From Ancylothrix sp. D3o (GTDB lineage: Bacteria; Cyanobacteriota; Cyanobacteriia; Cyanobacteriales; Oscillatoriaceae), in contig NZ_JAMXEX010000002.1 in the NCBI RefSeq assembly GCF_025370775.1, forward strand, positions 372,001 to 436,000: a stretch of 64,000 nt of DNA, given 5' to 3'. The notes below the pieces were generated by a model. That model did no database searches. It was given only the letters and a program-made list of their open reading frames with translations, and was not told where the DNA came from. Shown piece after piece: positions 1 through 9,263 of the stretch. Position numbers and translations under genes: made by a program. Position 1 is the first letter of the stretch. Every line of letters starts with the position of its first letter.

Positions 1-72
1 CCTGGGGTAAGGTGGAATCTTAGAACACTAGAGAGAAAACAGCACAAGCCCAGAGCGAGATTAGAAAAAAAG

Positions 73-2076
73 ATGGATACTTTAGATACGCGAGAATGGT
101 TGCTCACAAATGGTTTAGGCAGCTTTGCCAGTGGAACTGTATGCGATGCGAGGACGCGGACTTATCATGGTTGGTTAATTGCTGCTCTTGAGCCTCCTTG
201 CCAGCGTACTTTGTTGCTTTCTCATTTGGAGGCAACTTTGGAAGTGGGCGGTCAGGTTTGGCAGTTGGGGACAAATTTTTGGCAGGGTGGAACAGTTGCA
301 CCGGCAGGTTTTCAATTGTTGCGCTCGTTTGAAAGAGAACCGGCCCCGACTTGGACTTGGGGTGAGGGCGACTGGCAGCTTAGGCGACGTTTGTTGATGC
401 CGCATCGGGGTTTAGAAAAAGTTTCTCACAATATTTTGATTGAATATGAATATCGCGGTATTTCACCGGCAATTTTGAAACTTCGTCCTTTGATTGCCGA
501 TAGAGATTTTCATTATCAGCAAAGCTCGGCGGAGCAGTTACATTTTTCCCGCAGCATCGGTGAGCAAGAAGTTGTTTTTCAAGGATTTAGGAATGGTCAA
601 GCCTTGACGGCGTGGCGGTTGCGTTGGAGTTCTGGGGAGTATGATGGTGAGAGTTTCTGGTATTGGAATTATTATTATCCCGAAGAAAACAAGCGAGGTT
701 TAAATGATATTGAAGATTTATATAATCCGGGGTGTTTGACTGTGGTTTTGCAACCGCGTGGTTGTGTGGTTTTAGAGGCATCTGTAGGGGAAGAAATTGG
801 AAATTATCAGCTTGATAAAAATTCGTTTGAAAAAGCTCTTTTATGGGAAAATCAGCGATTAACTGAGGTATTTGGAAAGGTACTTGTTAAGGGTAATAAT
901 AATGAGAAAAAGCTTAAAAATCGGTTGTTAAAAGCAAGTGATCAGTTTATTGTTTATCGGGCTTCAATTGATGGGCCTACGGTGATTGCGGGGTATCCTT
1001 GGTTTAATGATTGGGGACGGGATACGTTAATTGCGTTACCGGGTTTAGCTTTGGCTACGGGGCGTTTTGAGCTTGCGAAGGGCTTGCTGAGAACGTTTGG
1101 AAAATATTGTAAGCATGGCTTAATTCCGAATGCGTTTCCTGATGCGGGGAGTCAGCCTTTTTATAACAGTGTTGATGCGGCTTTGTGGTGGGTAGAAATT
1201 TTGGGGCTTTATCTGGAGGCGACGCAGGATTGGCAATTTTTGAGGGAGCAATATGGGGTGGTAAGGCAAATTTATAAAGGCTTTAGTGCGGGGAGTTTGT
1301 ATAATATTGGCGTGGATGCGTCGGATGGGTTGGTGATGTGGGATGCTCTTGGGGCGGCGGTGACGTGGATGGATGTGGTGCTTGATGGGGTGCCGGTGAC
1401 TCCGCGCCGGGGCAAGCCGGTGGAGATTAATGCTTTGTGGTATTCGCTTTTGTGTTGGGGGGCTGTTTGGGCGGGCCGGTTGGCGGCGGAGGGTGGTGAG
1501 TTCGGGGTTAAGTATCAAAATCAAGCGGTTAGATATGCACATCACGCCGAAATTGTCAAGGCTTCTTTACAAAAATTTTGGAATGCTAAGAAAGGTTATT
1601 TATATGATGTGATAGACCCGGAGGGTGTAAGGGATGGGAGAATACGCCCGAATGCGGTTTTGGCCTTGTCGTTGTCTCATTGTGCGTTTTCGCAGGCACA
1701 GGGGCGCCAGGTGATGGAGGTGGCGCGGGAGAGGTTGTTGACACCGTATGGGTTGCGGAGTTTAGATTGGGAGGATGGGGGGTACAAGGGGCGCTATGAG
1801 GGGGGCCGGTATGGTCGAGATCGGGCGTATCATCAGGGGACGGTTTGGAGTTGGTTGATTGGCGCGTTTGTGCGGGGTTGGGTGCGGTTTTACCCGGAGG
1901 TAGAGGTGCCGGTGGATTGGGGTGCAATGTTGCAGCATTTTTGTGAGGAGGGTTGTATAGATAGCGTTTCGGAGATTTTTGATGGGGATGCGCCGCATTT
2001 TCCCCAAGGTACTTTTGCTCAAGCTTGGTCGGTTGCTGAGTTGTTGCGACATTGGCCGGGGATGGAGTTGGATTAA
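73..2076 (+). CDS. Amylo-alpha-1,6-glucosidase / glycogen debranching enzyme family
   Basis: A 667-residue protein of the GDE family that hydrolyses alpha-1,6 branch points in glycogen-type glucans in the cytoplasm. The N-terminal part (about residues 1-250) has the GDE N-domain opening ending in NGLGSFASGT and then RTYHGWL. The C-terminal (alpha/alpha)6 barrel carries the family motif WFNDWGRDT near residue 310 and the C-terminal YHQGTVWSWLIGAF block. Length is normal for the bacterial family. The ATG at 73 follows an A-rich leader. The gene stands alone with pepP 116 bp downstream. The family assignment is from the motifs; the precise substrate (glycogen, limit dextrin or storage glucan) is inferred. 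Confidence 0.9.
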   Translation: MDTLDTREWLLTNGLGSFASGTVCDARTRTYHGWLIAALEPPCQRTLLLSHLEATLEVGGQVWQLGTNFWQGGTVAPAGFQLLRSFEREPAPTWTWGEGDWQLRRRLLMPHRGLEKVSHNILIEYEYRGISPAILKLRPLIADRDFHYQQSSAEQLHFSRSIGEQEVVFQGFRNGQALTAWRLRWSSGEYDGESFWYWNYYYPEENKRGLNDIEDLYNPGCLTVVLQPRGCVVLEASVGEEIGNYQLDKNSFEKALLWENQRLTEVFGKVLVKGNNNEKKLKNRLLKASDQFIVYRASIDGPTVIAGYPWFNDWGRDTLIALPGLALATGRFELAKGLLRTFGKYCKHGLIPNAFPDAGSQPFYNSVDAALWWVEILGLYLEATQDWQFLREQYGVVRQIYKGFSAGSLYNIGVDASDGLVMWDALGAAVTWMDVVLDGVPVTPRRGKPVEINALWYSLLCWGAVWAGRLAAEGGEFGVKYQNQAVRYAHHAEIVKASLQKFWNAKKGYLYDVIDPEGVRDGRIRPNAVLALSLSHCAFSQAQGRQVMEVARERLLTPYGLRSLDWEDGGYKGRYEGGRYGRDRAYHQGTVWSWLIGAFVRGWVRFYPEVEVPVDWGAMLQHFCEEGCIDSVSEIFDGDAPHFPQGTFAQAWSVAELLRHWPGMELD

Positions 2077-2192
2077 TCAATGTTGATGGGGGGGTGTTAA
2101 TAAGCCGGTTTTTATGCAGCTATACTCTTAAAGTTTTAGAGTCTGGAATTAACCGTTTAGAATAGTGGAGAAGTTCAGAATTATAAACAACA

Positions 2193-3479
2193 ATGCAAGC
2201 AGAACACCGGCAAAGACGCGAAAAGTTAATGGCAAAAATTGGCAATGGAACAGCGATTTTTCGCAGTGCGCCTATGGCAGTTATGCACAATGATGTTGAG
2301 TATGCTTTTCGTCAAGATAGCGATTTTTTCTATTTAACCGGCTTTAATGAACCCTCAGCAGTGGCAGTTTTGGCACCGCATCACGATGAGCATAAATTTG
2401 TTTTATTTGTGCAACCAAAAGAACCTGAAAAAGAAGTTTGGACAGGATATCGGGCGGGAGTTGAAGGTGCAAAAGAACTTTACGGCGCTGATGAAGCTTT
2501 TCCGATGAGTGAGTTAGATGAAAAGTTGCCGAAGTATTTAGAAAAAGCCGACCGTATTTATTATCATTTGGGGCGAGATAAGGCGTTTAATGATACGGTT
2601 TTGAAACATTGGCAGCAGTTAATGCGAACTTATCCTAAACGCGGAATTGGGCCTACTGCAATTGAGGACACCGGCCCCATTTTACACGCGATGCGTTTAA
2701 TTAAAAGTGAGGCAGAATTAGAGTTAATGCGGAAAGCGGCGGCTATTTCTGTAGAGGCGCATTTGTTGGCGCAGGAAATGGCAAAACCGGGTGTTTTTGA
2801 GTATGAAATTCAAGCAGAAATGGAGCGACTTTTTCGCTTACGGGGTGGAAATGGGCCGGCTTATCCGTCAATTGTGGCTTCGGGGCCAAATGCTTGTATT
2901 TTGCACTATATTGAAAATAATCGGCAATTACAAGAAAATGATTTATTGCTGATTGATGCCGGTGGTGCTTACGGTTATTACAATGGCGATATCACCCGAA
3001 CTTTTCCGGTGAGTGGCAATTTTACGCCTGAGCAAAAGGTGATTTATGATCTTGTCTTGACGGCACAATTAAAGGCAATTGAACAAGTGCAACCAGGGAA
3101 TGAGTGGAGTAAAATTCACGAAACTGCGGTGCGAGTTTTGGTGGAAGGTTTAATGGATTTAAAAATTTTGGTAGGGGATATTGAGGAGATTATTAAGGAG
3201 GAGAAATATAAGCCTTATTATATGCACCGCACCGGCCATTGGTTAGGTTTAGATGTGCATGATGTGGGGGTTTATCAGTTTGGGGAACAGTCGCAAATTT
3301 TGCAAGCTGGGCAAGTTTTAACTGTGGAACCAGGGCTTTATTTTGGCGGAAATATTAAGCCGGTGGAGGGTCAACCAGAACTTGATGAACGCTGGCGCGG
3401 AATTGGAATTCGTATCGAAGATGATGTTTTGGTAACGAATTCTGGGCATGAAATTTTAACTGCCGGTGTTCCTAAATAG
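2193..3479 (+). CDS. pepP: Xaa-Pro aminopeptidase (M24B)
   Basis: A 428-residue metallopeptidase that removes the N-terminal residue from peptides with proline in position 2. The aminopeptidase-P N domain covers about residues 1-150, with NDVEYAFRQDSDFFYLTG typical of the family. The pita-bread catalytic domain follows. The dinuclear metal ligands are visible: Asp in LLIDAGG (near 255), Asp in GDITRTF, His in HRTGHWLGLDVHD, Glu in TVEPGLYF, and Glu in GIRIEDD near the C terminus. All five are intact, so the enzyme should be active. It is convergent with the downstream dehydrogenase, and a strong hairpin sits between the two stop codons. Confidence 0.93.
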   Translation: MQAEHRQRREKLMAKIGNGTAIFRSAPMAVMHNDVEYAFRQDSDFFYLTGFNEPSAVAVLAPHHDEHKFVLFVQPKEPEKEVWTGYRAGVEGAKELYGADEAFPMSELDEKLPKYLEKADRIYYHLGRDKAFNDTVLKHWQQLMRTYPKRGIGPTAIEDTGPILHAMRLIKSEAELELMRKAAAISVEAHLLAQEMAKPGVFEYEIQAEMERLFRLRGGNGPAYPSIVASGPNACILHYIENNRQLQENDLLLIDAGGAYGYYNGDITRTFPVSGNFTPEQKVIYDLVLTAQLKAIEQVQPGNEWSKIHETAVRVLVEGLMDLKILVGDIEEIIKEEKYKPYYMHRTGHWLGLDVHDVGVYQFGEQSQILQAGQVLTVEPGLYFGGNIKPVEGQPELDERWRGIGIRIEDDVLVTNSGHEILTAGVPK

Positions 3480-3496
3480 GGGATATGTTGTTGCTT

Positions 3497-3522
3497 TGCC
3501 CACCATTTTAAGCCGGTGGGCA
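3497..3522. terminator. Hairpin between convergent genes (repeat-family member)
   Basis: Perfect 8-bp arms TGCCCACC and GGTGGGCA enclose a 10-nt loop, followed on the + strand by gagcttttt. It lies between the stop codons of pepP and the convergent dehydrogenase. It fits a rho-independent terminator for pepP. A near-identical hairpin occurs at 4570-4595, so it is also a small dispersed repeat. Confidence 0.7.
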
Positions 3523-3529
3523 GAGCTTT

Positions 3530-4537
3530 TTAATTTGCTGTTAAAACGGCGCGATAGCGAACTTTATTAGCGCGCACTTTTTGCAAAGCTTCGTTAGCTT
3601 GCTGCATGGAAAATGTTTCAACAATTGGTTTTACACCATATTTTTCCGCTACGTTTAACATATCCATCATTATTGCCCGTCCGCCAATAATTGACCCCAT
3701 GATCCGGCGACGTTTCATTATTAATGGAAACAGCGGAACATTAAGCGGTTGACTGGGAACGCCTACCATTGTTAAAGTACCGTCAGAGTCGAGATATTCA
3801 ACATAAGCCGGCCAATCTAAATCGGCGGGAACGGTACTAATTAAGATTTGAAATTTGCGATCTGGTGGTGGTGGAGAACTGCCGGCCGGCACTACAATTG
3901 CATCAGCGGCGCCGAGTTGGGTAGCAAATTCTGCTTTGTCTTGAGAGGTAGTAAAAGCGGTGACACGGTTGCCTAATTTACTGGCAAATTGTACGGCTAA
4001 ATGTCCTAATCCGCCAACACCAATTACGCCTATTTCTTGACCAGAACTCATGCCGGCAGAACGCAAGGCGGAATAAACGGTAATACCGGCACATAAAAGC
4101 GGGCCGGCGTGTTGAGTTTCAATGCCCGCCGGGATAGGAAAAGCAAAGCGAGAATCAACTTTTAAATAATCAGCAAAGCCGCCGTATCCTGCTACAATTA
4201 AGCCTTGATTTTCATCACAAAGGTTTTCATTTCCTCGCAAACAATCACGGCATTGTAAACACGAGGATGCTTGCCAACCAACGCCGACACGATCACCTTT
4301 TTTTAAGTGTTGAATTTGCTCGCCCAATTCGACAATTTCGCCGACAACTTCGTGTCCGACAACAGCGGGATAGCGAGACATTCCCCAATCATCATCAATG
4401 ATATGCAGGTCAGAGTGACAAACACCGCAGGCTAATACTTTGATGATACATTCGTAGCCGGTGGAAGATTCCACATCAAAGCTGTAAGGTTTTAATTCTG
4501 CGCCTTTTTCAAGGACTGCAAAAGCGTTAATTTTCAT
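3530..4537 (-). CDS. Zinc-dependent alcohol dehydrogenase (CAD/YahK-like)
   Basis: A 335-residue medium-chain dehydrogenase that interconverts alcohols and aldehydes with NAD(P)H. Catalytic zinc ligands are Cys40 in GVCHSD, His62 in GHE and Cys149 in LLCAG. Four structural-zinc cysteines are at 93, 96, 99 and 107. The Rossmann motif GVGGLGHLA begins near residue 173. The sequence is most like the cinnamyl-alcohol-dehydrogenase/YahK group, which usually prefers NADPH and a broad range of aldehydes; the physiological substrate cannot be read from the sequence. It lies upstream-to-downstream with cysK on the same strand but separated by a hairpin, so it may be a separate unit. Confidence 0.88.
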   Translation of the reverse strand: MKINAFAVLEKGAELKPYSFDVESSTGYECIIKVLACGVCHSDLHIIDDDWGMSRYPAVVGHEVVGEIVELGEQIQHLKKGDRVGVGWQASSCLQCRDCLRGNENLCDENQGLIVAGYGGFADYLKVDSRFAFPIPAGIETQHAGPLLCAGITVYSALRSAGMSSGQEIGVIGVGGLGHLAVQFASKLGNRVTAFTTSQDKAEFATQLGAADAIVVPAGSSPPPPDRKFQILISTVPADLDWPAYVEYLDSDGTLTMVGVPSQPLNVPLFPLIMKRRRIMGSIIGGRAIMMDMLNVAEKYGVKPIVETFSMQQANEALQKVRANKVRYRAVLTAN

Positions 4538-4569
4538 TATTTTTTTTCCTATCTATGTAGGGGAAGTTC

Positions 4570-4595
4570 TGCCCACCATTATAAGCCGGTGGGCA
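4570..4595. terminator. Hairpin downstream of cysK, second copy of the 3.5-kb element
   Basis: The arms TGCCCACC/GGTGGGCA and the loop (ATTATAAGCC) match the 3497-3522 element almost exactly. It lies between the end of cysK and the start of the dehydrogenase, both on the minus strand. It could terminate cysK transcription, although the T-run is weak on the minus strand. Confidence 0.5.
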
Positions 4596-4612
4596 AAGCA
4601 TCGCCCTACAGA

Positions 4613-5587
4613 TTAGGCTGGTAAGAGTCCTTTTGAGGCAAGCCATTCTTTATTATAAAGTCGGGATTGATAGCGCGCCCCGCCATCACATAATACAGTA
4701 ACAATTGTATGTCCGGGGCCCATTTGTTTTGCCAAAGCCACAGCAGCCGCGACATTAATTCCGACGGAACCTCCCATAAATAAGCCATCTTTTTCTAATA
4801 GTTGATAAATCGCTTTTACGGCTTCTTTATCATCAACTTGGATGGCATCATCAAAAGGCACATTTTCCATATTAGCGGTAATGCGGCTGTTGCCAATTCC
4901 TTCGGTTATTGAGCTTCCTTCTGTTTGAATTTCGCCGGTTTTAACGTAGCTATATAAACCGCTTCCCATTGGATCTGCCACAACTACTTTGATGTTGGGA
5001 TTTTTTTCTTTTAAATACAAGGCAACGCCTGCATAGGTTCCACCGGTGCCGGTTGCTGTTACCCAAGCATCAATTTTTCCCTCGGTTTGTTCCCAAATTT
5101 CCGGGCCGGTGGTTTCATAATGGGCGATGCGGTTGGCAAGGTTATCAAATTGATTTGCCCAGATGGCATTTTCCATTTCTGAGGCTAATCTTCCTGATAA
5201 TTTTACATAGTTATTCGGGTCTTTATAGGGGACTGCCGGCACAGTTCGGACTTCCGCCCCCAGCGTTCTTAAAGCATCAATTTTTTCTTGAGATTGTGTG
5301 TCTGGAATAACAATCAAACATTTATAACCTTTGGCATTACAAATGTGCGCTAAACCGATGCCGGTGTTGCCGGCGGTGCCTTCTACTACTGTTCCACCTG
5401 GTTTGAGTAAACCTTTTTCTTCGGCATCTTTGATGATATATAATGCAGCGCGATCTTTAACTGATCCACCGGGGTTAAGAAATTCTGCTTTGCCTAAAAT
5501 TTCACAGCCGGTTTCTTCACTAAAGCTATTTAATCGTATCAAAGGCGTATTGCCAACACTTCCGATGAATCCGTTTTTGATGTCCAT
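4613..5587 (-). CDS. cysK: Cysteine synthase A (O-acetylserine sulfhydrylase)
   Basis: A 324-residue PLP enzyme of fold type II that makes L-cysteine from O-acetylserine and sulfide. The PLP lysine is Lys44 in NPGGSVKDRAA. The substrate loop EGTAGNTG is near residues 70-75, and the phosphate-binding GTGGT is near 180. The C-terminal part carries the GSVGIN block found in the family. The start MDIKNGFIG matches the usual cyanobacterial N terminus. Cysteine is the sulfur source for the IscS-type desulfurase that a Dnd system without dndA would need, but that link to the 39-54 kb island is only an inference and cysK is a core gene. Confidence 0.93.
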   Translation of the reverse strand: MDIKNGFIGSVGNTPLIRLNSFSEETGCEILGKAEFLNPGGSVKDRAALYIIKDAEEKGLLKPGGTVVEGTAGNTGIGLAHICNAKGYKCLIVIPDTQSQEKIDALRTLGAEVRTVPAVPYKDPNNYVKLSGRLASEMENAIWANQFDNLANRIAHYETTGPEIWEQTEGKIDAWVTATGTGGTYAGVALYLKEKNPNIKVVVADPMGSGLYSYVKTGEIQTEGSSITEGIGNSRITANMENVPFDDAIQVDDKEAVKAIYQLLEKDGLFMGGSVGINVAAAVALAKQMGPGHTIVTVLCDGGARYQSRLYNKEWLASKGLLPA

Positions 5588-5674
5588 TGGTTGCGTTTCC
5601 CCGTTTTATTTAACGTTGTTTCTGCGTCATAGAAATTTTGCTGTTGGGTTGCGCTAAGCTTCACCCATCCTACC

Positions 5675-6259
5675 TTACCAAATTTTCCTCATATTTAATA
5701 CAAATCCTGGCAACACCGGCTCACCACTTACGCTTTCAGGGTTTTCTAATATTTCTTCTTCTTGATTAGGCCGGTAAATATAAACTCGGCGATTTTGAGG
5801 ATCTATTAACCATCCTAATTGAAATCCAGGCTCGCTTTGATATTCGAGCATTTTTTCTTTTAAGGGTTTTAAATTATCCGAGGGTGAGCGCAATTCTACA
5901 ACAAAATCAGGACAAATAGGAGCAAATTTTTTCCTCTGTTCTGCTGATAAAGCATTCCAACGTTCTAATTTTATCCAAGAAGCATCAGGAGAGCGTTCTG
6001 CACCTGTGGAAAGTGTAAAACCGGCACTCGAAGAAAAAGCAATGCCGGTTTCATCTTCATCAGCCCAGTTCATTAATTGTTGAATAATTCTCGCATCTTT
6101 ATGTCCTGTTTCTGAGCCGGTTGGCGACATAATTATTAATTCTCCTTTTTTGTTTCTTTCAATTTGTAATTCTGAGTTTATTTGGCAGAATTCAAAAAAT
6201 TGATCAGATGTCATTTGCAATTCTGGAGGCATCCTTAAAACAATCGGAGATGAAAGCAT
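5675..6259 (-). CDS. Uma2-family endonuclease (DUF820)
   Basis: A 194-residue protein of the Uma2 family, a PD-(D/E)XK-fold group greatly expanded in cyanobacteria. Visible landmarks are the N-terminal MSPTGSETGHK, the catalytic-type segment SPDASWIKLERW, the PDFVVELRSPSD core (residues about 115-126, with the Asp and E-x-R) and the C-terminal GWLIDPQNRRVYIYRP. A GAGGT ribosome site lies 8 bases before the ATG. The family is thought to be nuclease-derived and mobile; the cellular role is unknown. The gene is upstream of cysK on the same strand with an 87-bp gap. Confidence 0.85.
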   Translation of the reverse strand: MLSSPIVLRMPPELQMTSDQFFEFCQINSELQIERNKKGELIIMSPTGSETGHKDARIIQQLMNWADEDETGIAFSSSAGFTLSTGAERSPDASWIKLERWNALSAEQRKKFAPICPDFVVELRSPSDNLKPLKEKMLEYQSEPGFQLGWLIDPQNRRVYIYRPNQEEEILENPESVSGEPVLPGFVLNMRKIW

Positions 6260-6292
6260 AAAATTTACCTCAATTCTTTGAAAAATTATAAC

Positions 6293-6317
6293 AAAAAAAG
6301 CTGGGCATAACCCAGCC
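6293..6317 (-). terminator. Rho-independent terminator of the peroxiredoxin gene
   Basis: Read on the minus strand, a GCTGGG/CCCAGC stem with a 5-nt loop is followed directly by a run of seven T. It starts 23 bp after the peroxiredoxin stop codon. Confidence 0.85.
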
Positions 6318-6339
6318 TTGTTTTACACTCTAGGAGCTT

Positions 6340-6978
6340 TTATTTGTTAGGTTGAGGTGTTAAGCGCAGATAAGGTTTAACGGCGTTGTATCCTTTGGGG
6401 AATTTTTCTTGCAATTCTTGCGGATCTTGAATGGAAGGAACAATCACACAATCTTGTCCATCTTGCCAATTTGCCGGCGTTGCAACGCTGTATTTATCTG
6501 TTAGTTGTAACGAGTCAATTACCCGCAGCAATTCATCAAAATTACGACCTGTACTGGCAGGATAAGTGAAGGTTAGACGGAGTTTTTTGCTGGGGTCAAT
6601 TATGAAAACAGAACGAATTGTTAGATTATCTAAGGAGTTGGGGTGGATCATGTCGTAAAGATCAGAAACTTTACGATCTGGATCTGCCAAAATCGGATAA
6701 TTTAAGCTGACATTTTGGGTTTCTTCGATGTCTTTAATCCAACCCTGGTGAGATTCTACATCATCCACGCTGAGCGCAAGTGGTTTGACGTTGCGTTTCT
6801 CAAATTCCGATTTGAGGCGAGCTACAGCGCCGAGTTCGGTGGTGCAAACCGGCGTATAGTCTTTCGGATGGGAAAATAATACAACCCAGCTATCACCAGC
6901 CCAGTCATAAAAGTTGATTTCGCCCTTAGAGGAGGCTTGCGTAAAGTTGGGGACGGTATCACCTAAGCGGAGTGCCAT
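6340..6978 (-). CDS. 1-Cys peroxiredoxin (Prx6-type)
   Basis: A 212-residue thiol peroxidase that reduces H2O2 and organic hydroperoxides in the cytoplasm. The peroxidatic Cys45 lies in the motif PKDYTPVCTTELG, and the conserved Arg is in the RSVFIIDP segment. The long C-terminal extension (about residues 165-212) with PANWQDGQDCVI is characteristic of the Prx6 subgroup; no resolving Cys of the 2-Cys classes is in place. An AGGA ribosome site precedes the ATG. The gene is monocistronic, with its own terminator. Confidence 0.93.
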   Translation of the reverse strand: MALRLGDTVPNFTQASSKGEINFYDWAGDSWVVLFSHPKDYTPVCTTELGAVARLKSEFEKRNVKPLALSVDDVESHQGWIKDIEETQNVSLNYPILADPDRKVSDLYDMIHPNSLDNLTIRSVFIIDPSKKLRLTFTYPASTGRNFDELLRVIDSLQLTDKYSVATPANWQDGQDCVIVPSIQDPQELQEKFPKGYNAVKPYLRLTPQPNK

Positions 6979-7165
6979 AACTGTTTTCCTGTGCTTCTCA
7001 ATTGCAGAAAAAAATATTCTCTCAAGGCATCATGCCATAAAACCCCGGTTCTCCGATAGATTTTTGGCGGTTTGTTACAAAAAATTACAACCTCTTGGCC
7101 AATGTAATACTATAATCAATGTTTACCTTGTCCACATATCTTTATTTGTTTTTAAGATAAAGCCT

Positions 7166-7444
7166 GTGTTTCAACTGCTATATCCTTTAATCCACGCTAT
7201 TGAGCCGTTTTTGGTGCCCATCTGTTTCGTTTCGGCTTGGGCGATGGTGTTGCTGGTGGGGTTGAGTCTCTGGAGTGCTATCAGAGATGGAATGGCTCGC
7301 GCTAAGCAAATGCACCAGATCCCTTGCTCGAATTGTGTATTTTTTACCAATGATCACCGGCTCAAATGCCCTGTCCGTCCGACGGAGGCCGGTACCGAAG
7401 AGGCGATTGCTTGTTTAGATTACCGGCCCCCGACTCGATTTTAA
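7166..7444 (+). CDS. Conserved cyanobacterial membrane-anchored small protein
   Basis: A 92-residue protein starting at a GTG at 7166. The reading frame stays open further upstream, but that part runs into the peroxiredoxin gene on the other strand and looks non-coding. Residues about 10-35 form one hydrophobic membrane segment (VPICFVSAWAMVLLVGLSLW). The C-terminal part contains Cys-rich IPCSNCVFFTNDHRLKC, resembling a small metal- or disulfide-forming motif, and ends IACLDYRPP. This arrangement is familiar from unnamed cyanobacterial proteins. The function is unknown. Confidence 0.65.
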   Translation: MFQLLYPLIHAIEPFLVPICFVSAWAMVLLVGLSLWSAIRDGMARAKQMHQIPCSNCVFFTNDHRLKCPVRPTEAGTEEAIACLDYRPPTRF

Positions 7445-7496
7445 TTAAAATTAAATCACCAAATTGAGTAGCCGGTTAATTAACTCAGAACATCAA

Positions 7497-8462
7497 TCAG
7501 ATTTTGTGTTCTCCCATTTCCAATAACACCTTTAAAACCCCCCGTTTTCCCGCACATTCAAAAGCCGAAATCGCTTCCTCGAAAGGGTAACGATGCTGAA
7601 TTAAACTCTTGACATCTATAGTTTTTTGTGCTAATAAATCAATGGCTTTTTTGAACGGGCCGCAACGAGAACCAATCAAGGTAATTTCATCCACAACTAT
7701 CCCAGAAATATCTAAATTCAAATTAGCGGCGTAGGTACTTTTTAACACCAAAATTCCACGCGGACGTAAGGCACTGCGGGCAATTGAAAAGCCTTCTGGG
7801 TTGCCGGTGCATTCCACAGCAATATCAAAACTACGCTCTTTTAAAACATCTTTAAAACCTACTTTTATGCCGCGCTGTTCTAAATTTGCCAGCTTATCCG
7901 AATGGCGACCTATTACTAATAAATCACAGCCGGTTAATGCTAAAGTTTGAGCTACCAACTGCCCCAATTTTCCATCCCCTACAACTAAAACTTTTTCATT
8001 TGGGGTAATTTTAACTTGTTCTTGAATTTCCAGCGCCGCCGCCACCGGCTCAGTAAAAGTTGCCTCATCCAGACTAACATTTTCTGGAACCAAATATAAA
8101 TTTTTAACCGGCAAAGTTAAATATTCAGCAAAGGCACCATGACGATTAACAATTCCTAAAACTGTGCGATTTTCGCAGTGTGTTGGTTGTCCGCTTTTAC
8201 AAAACCGGCATTCCCCACAAGCAGCATTTATTTCACCAACAACAGCGCGGTTAATGAGATTTTCTGGGCCTTTTTCTACCCTTCCCACAAATTCATGTCC
8301 TAAAATGCCGGTGTAGGGGTAATATCCTCTCAGAAGTTCCAAATCAGTATTACAAATTCCTGCTTGCAATACCTTAATTAAGGCTTCACCTTCTGGCGGT
8401 TGAGGGATGGGGAGATTATCTTTAAGCGACAGTTGCTTATTTTCTAACCATACTGCTTTCAT
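7497..8462 (-). CDS. Zinc-dependent MDR dehydrogenase (threonine/sorbitol dehydrogenase-like)
   Basis: A 321-residue medium-chain dehydrogenase. The catalytic zinc site includes Cys in GICNTD and the His-Glu pair in GHEFVG; the structural zinc loop is CGECRFCKSGQPTHC. The Rossmann segment is VLVVGDGKLGQLVAQ. The glycine pattern GDGKLG differs from the usual GxGxxG but retains the alternation. Short length and this loop place it with unassigned threonine-dehydrogenase-like MDR proteins of cyanobacteria. Substrate unknown. It converges on the small membrane gene ending at 7444, with a 52-bp A/T-rich gap. Confidence 0.82.
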   Translation of the reverse strand: MKAVWLENKQLSLKDNLPIPQPPEGEALIKVLQAGICNTDLELLRGYYPYTGILGHEFVGRVEKGPENLINRAVVGEINAACGECRFCKSGQPTHCENRTVLGIVNRHGAFAEYLTLPVKNLYLVPENVSLDEATFTEPVAAALEIQEQVKITPNEKVLVVGDGKLGQLVAQTLALTGCDLLVIGRHSDKLANLEQRGIKVGFKDVLKERSFDIAVECTGNPEGFSIARSALRPRGILVLKSTYAANLNLDISGIVVDEITLIGSRCGPFKKAIDLLAQKTIDVKSLIQHRYPFEEAISAFECAGKRGVLKVLLEMGEHKI

Positions 8463-8513
8463 AGGAAGTTAAAACCTCAATTACAAGCTTAAAAAAGACA
8501 AAATAAACCAGAG

Positions 8514-9263
8514 TTAAACTAAGGCAAGTTGCGATGCAGTCTTGATGCTACTATATTTTTCCAAAAAGTTGACAGCATCCACAAGCGATGGAAAAAGCCG
8601 GTTTTTTATATCTCGCGGTGTCATGGCAGAAATGCCATCTTTATCTACAGTTTCGCTGATTTTACCAATCGAGCGAACTTTTAAGCCAGACGCAGTTTTT
8701 TCTGTACAATAAACGGCATATTCTGCCAGTTGATAGTTTGGCGTTTTTTCTAACCAAAAACCTTTAGGACATTCAGCAATATCAATACACACCGGCTCAC
8801 AATCCCATTCTACTGCCGGTACTGCCACCGCCGCAAACGTAAACACTGCCGCCAACGCCACTGATAATTTATCAATTTCGGCTAATAAAACTTTGCCAAT
8901 TGCCTCAATTTTGCGCCGTACCATCTCGATATGCTTGCATGGGGGTTTAATTTCGCTTTGCTGGGAGACAAACGCCGTACAGGTGCAAGAATCGAGTTTA
9001 ACGCGATGTTGTTTGCCGGTGTCTAAATTTGTGCAGATAGCGCAGTCGGTGTAAAACTTGAGGTGATAGCCTTTAAACTTGCGCCGTGCGATAAAGGTAC
9101 TCCACCGGCGCCCGGTTGCTTTTGAGACGTATAATGCCCAGGGGCACTTGTTGCGAAGCATCATCCGCACTTCTACAACCTTACTGGCGATGTCTTCGAG
9201 GACGCAAGAGACAGCATTAATTAGATTTTCTGTCGATTCAGTATTGAGAATGCACTCTAACAT
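8514..9263 (-). CDS. SWIM zinc-finger protein
   Basis: A 249-residue protein. The ATG at 9263 is chosen because AAAGGAG lies just upstream. The middle contains a SWIM finger, CTC followed 14 residues later by CKH (CxCx(n)CxH), predicted to bind zinc and DNA or protein. The N-terminal part has KATGRRWSTFIARRKFKGYHL, a basic stretch that could contact nucleic acid. The C-terminal half has no domain I recognise. It is transcribed away from the small RHH-like gene at 9488, with a shared 220-bp regulatory gap. Such proteins are often found on accessory DNA. The role is not known. Confidence 0.7.
   Translation of the reverse strand: MLECILNTESTENLINAVSCVLEDIASKVVEVRMMLRNKCPWALYVSKATGRRWSTFIARRKFKGYHLKFYTDCAICTNLDTGKQHRVKLDSCTCTAFVSQQSEIKPPCKHIEMVRRKIEAIGKVLLAEIDKLSVALAAVFTFAAVAVPAVEWDCEPVCIDIAECPKGFWLEKTPNYQLAEYAVYCTEKTASGLKVRSIGKISETVDKDGISAMTPRDIKNRLFPSLVDAVNFLEKYSSIKTASQLALV

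Noticed and set aside
1120-2080. Long antisense frames opposite the debranching enzyme gene
   Set aside because: They overlap a clear enzyme gene, have no ribosome site and show low-complexity composition typical of the complementary strand.
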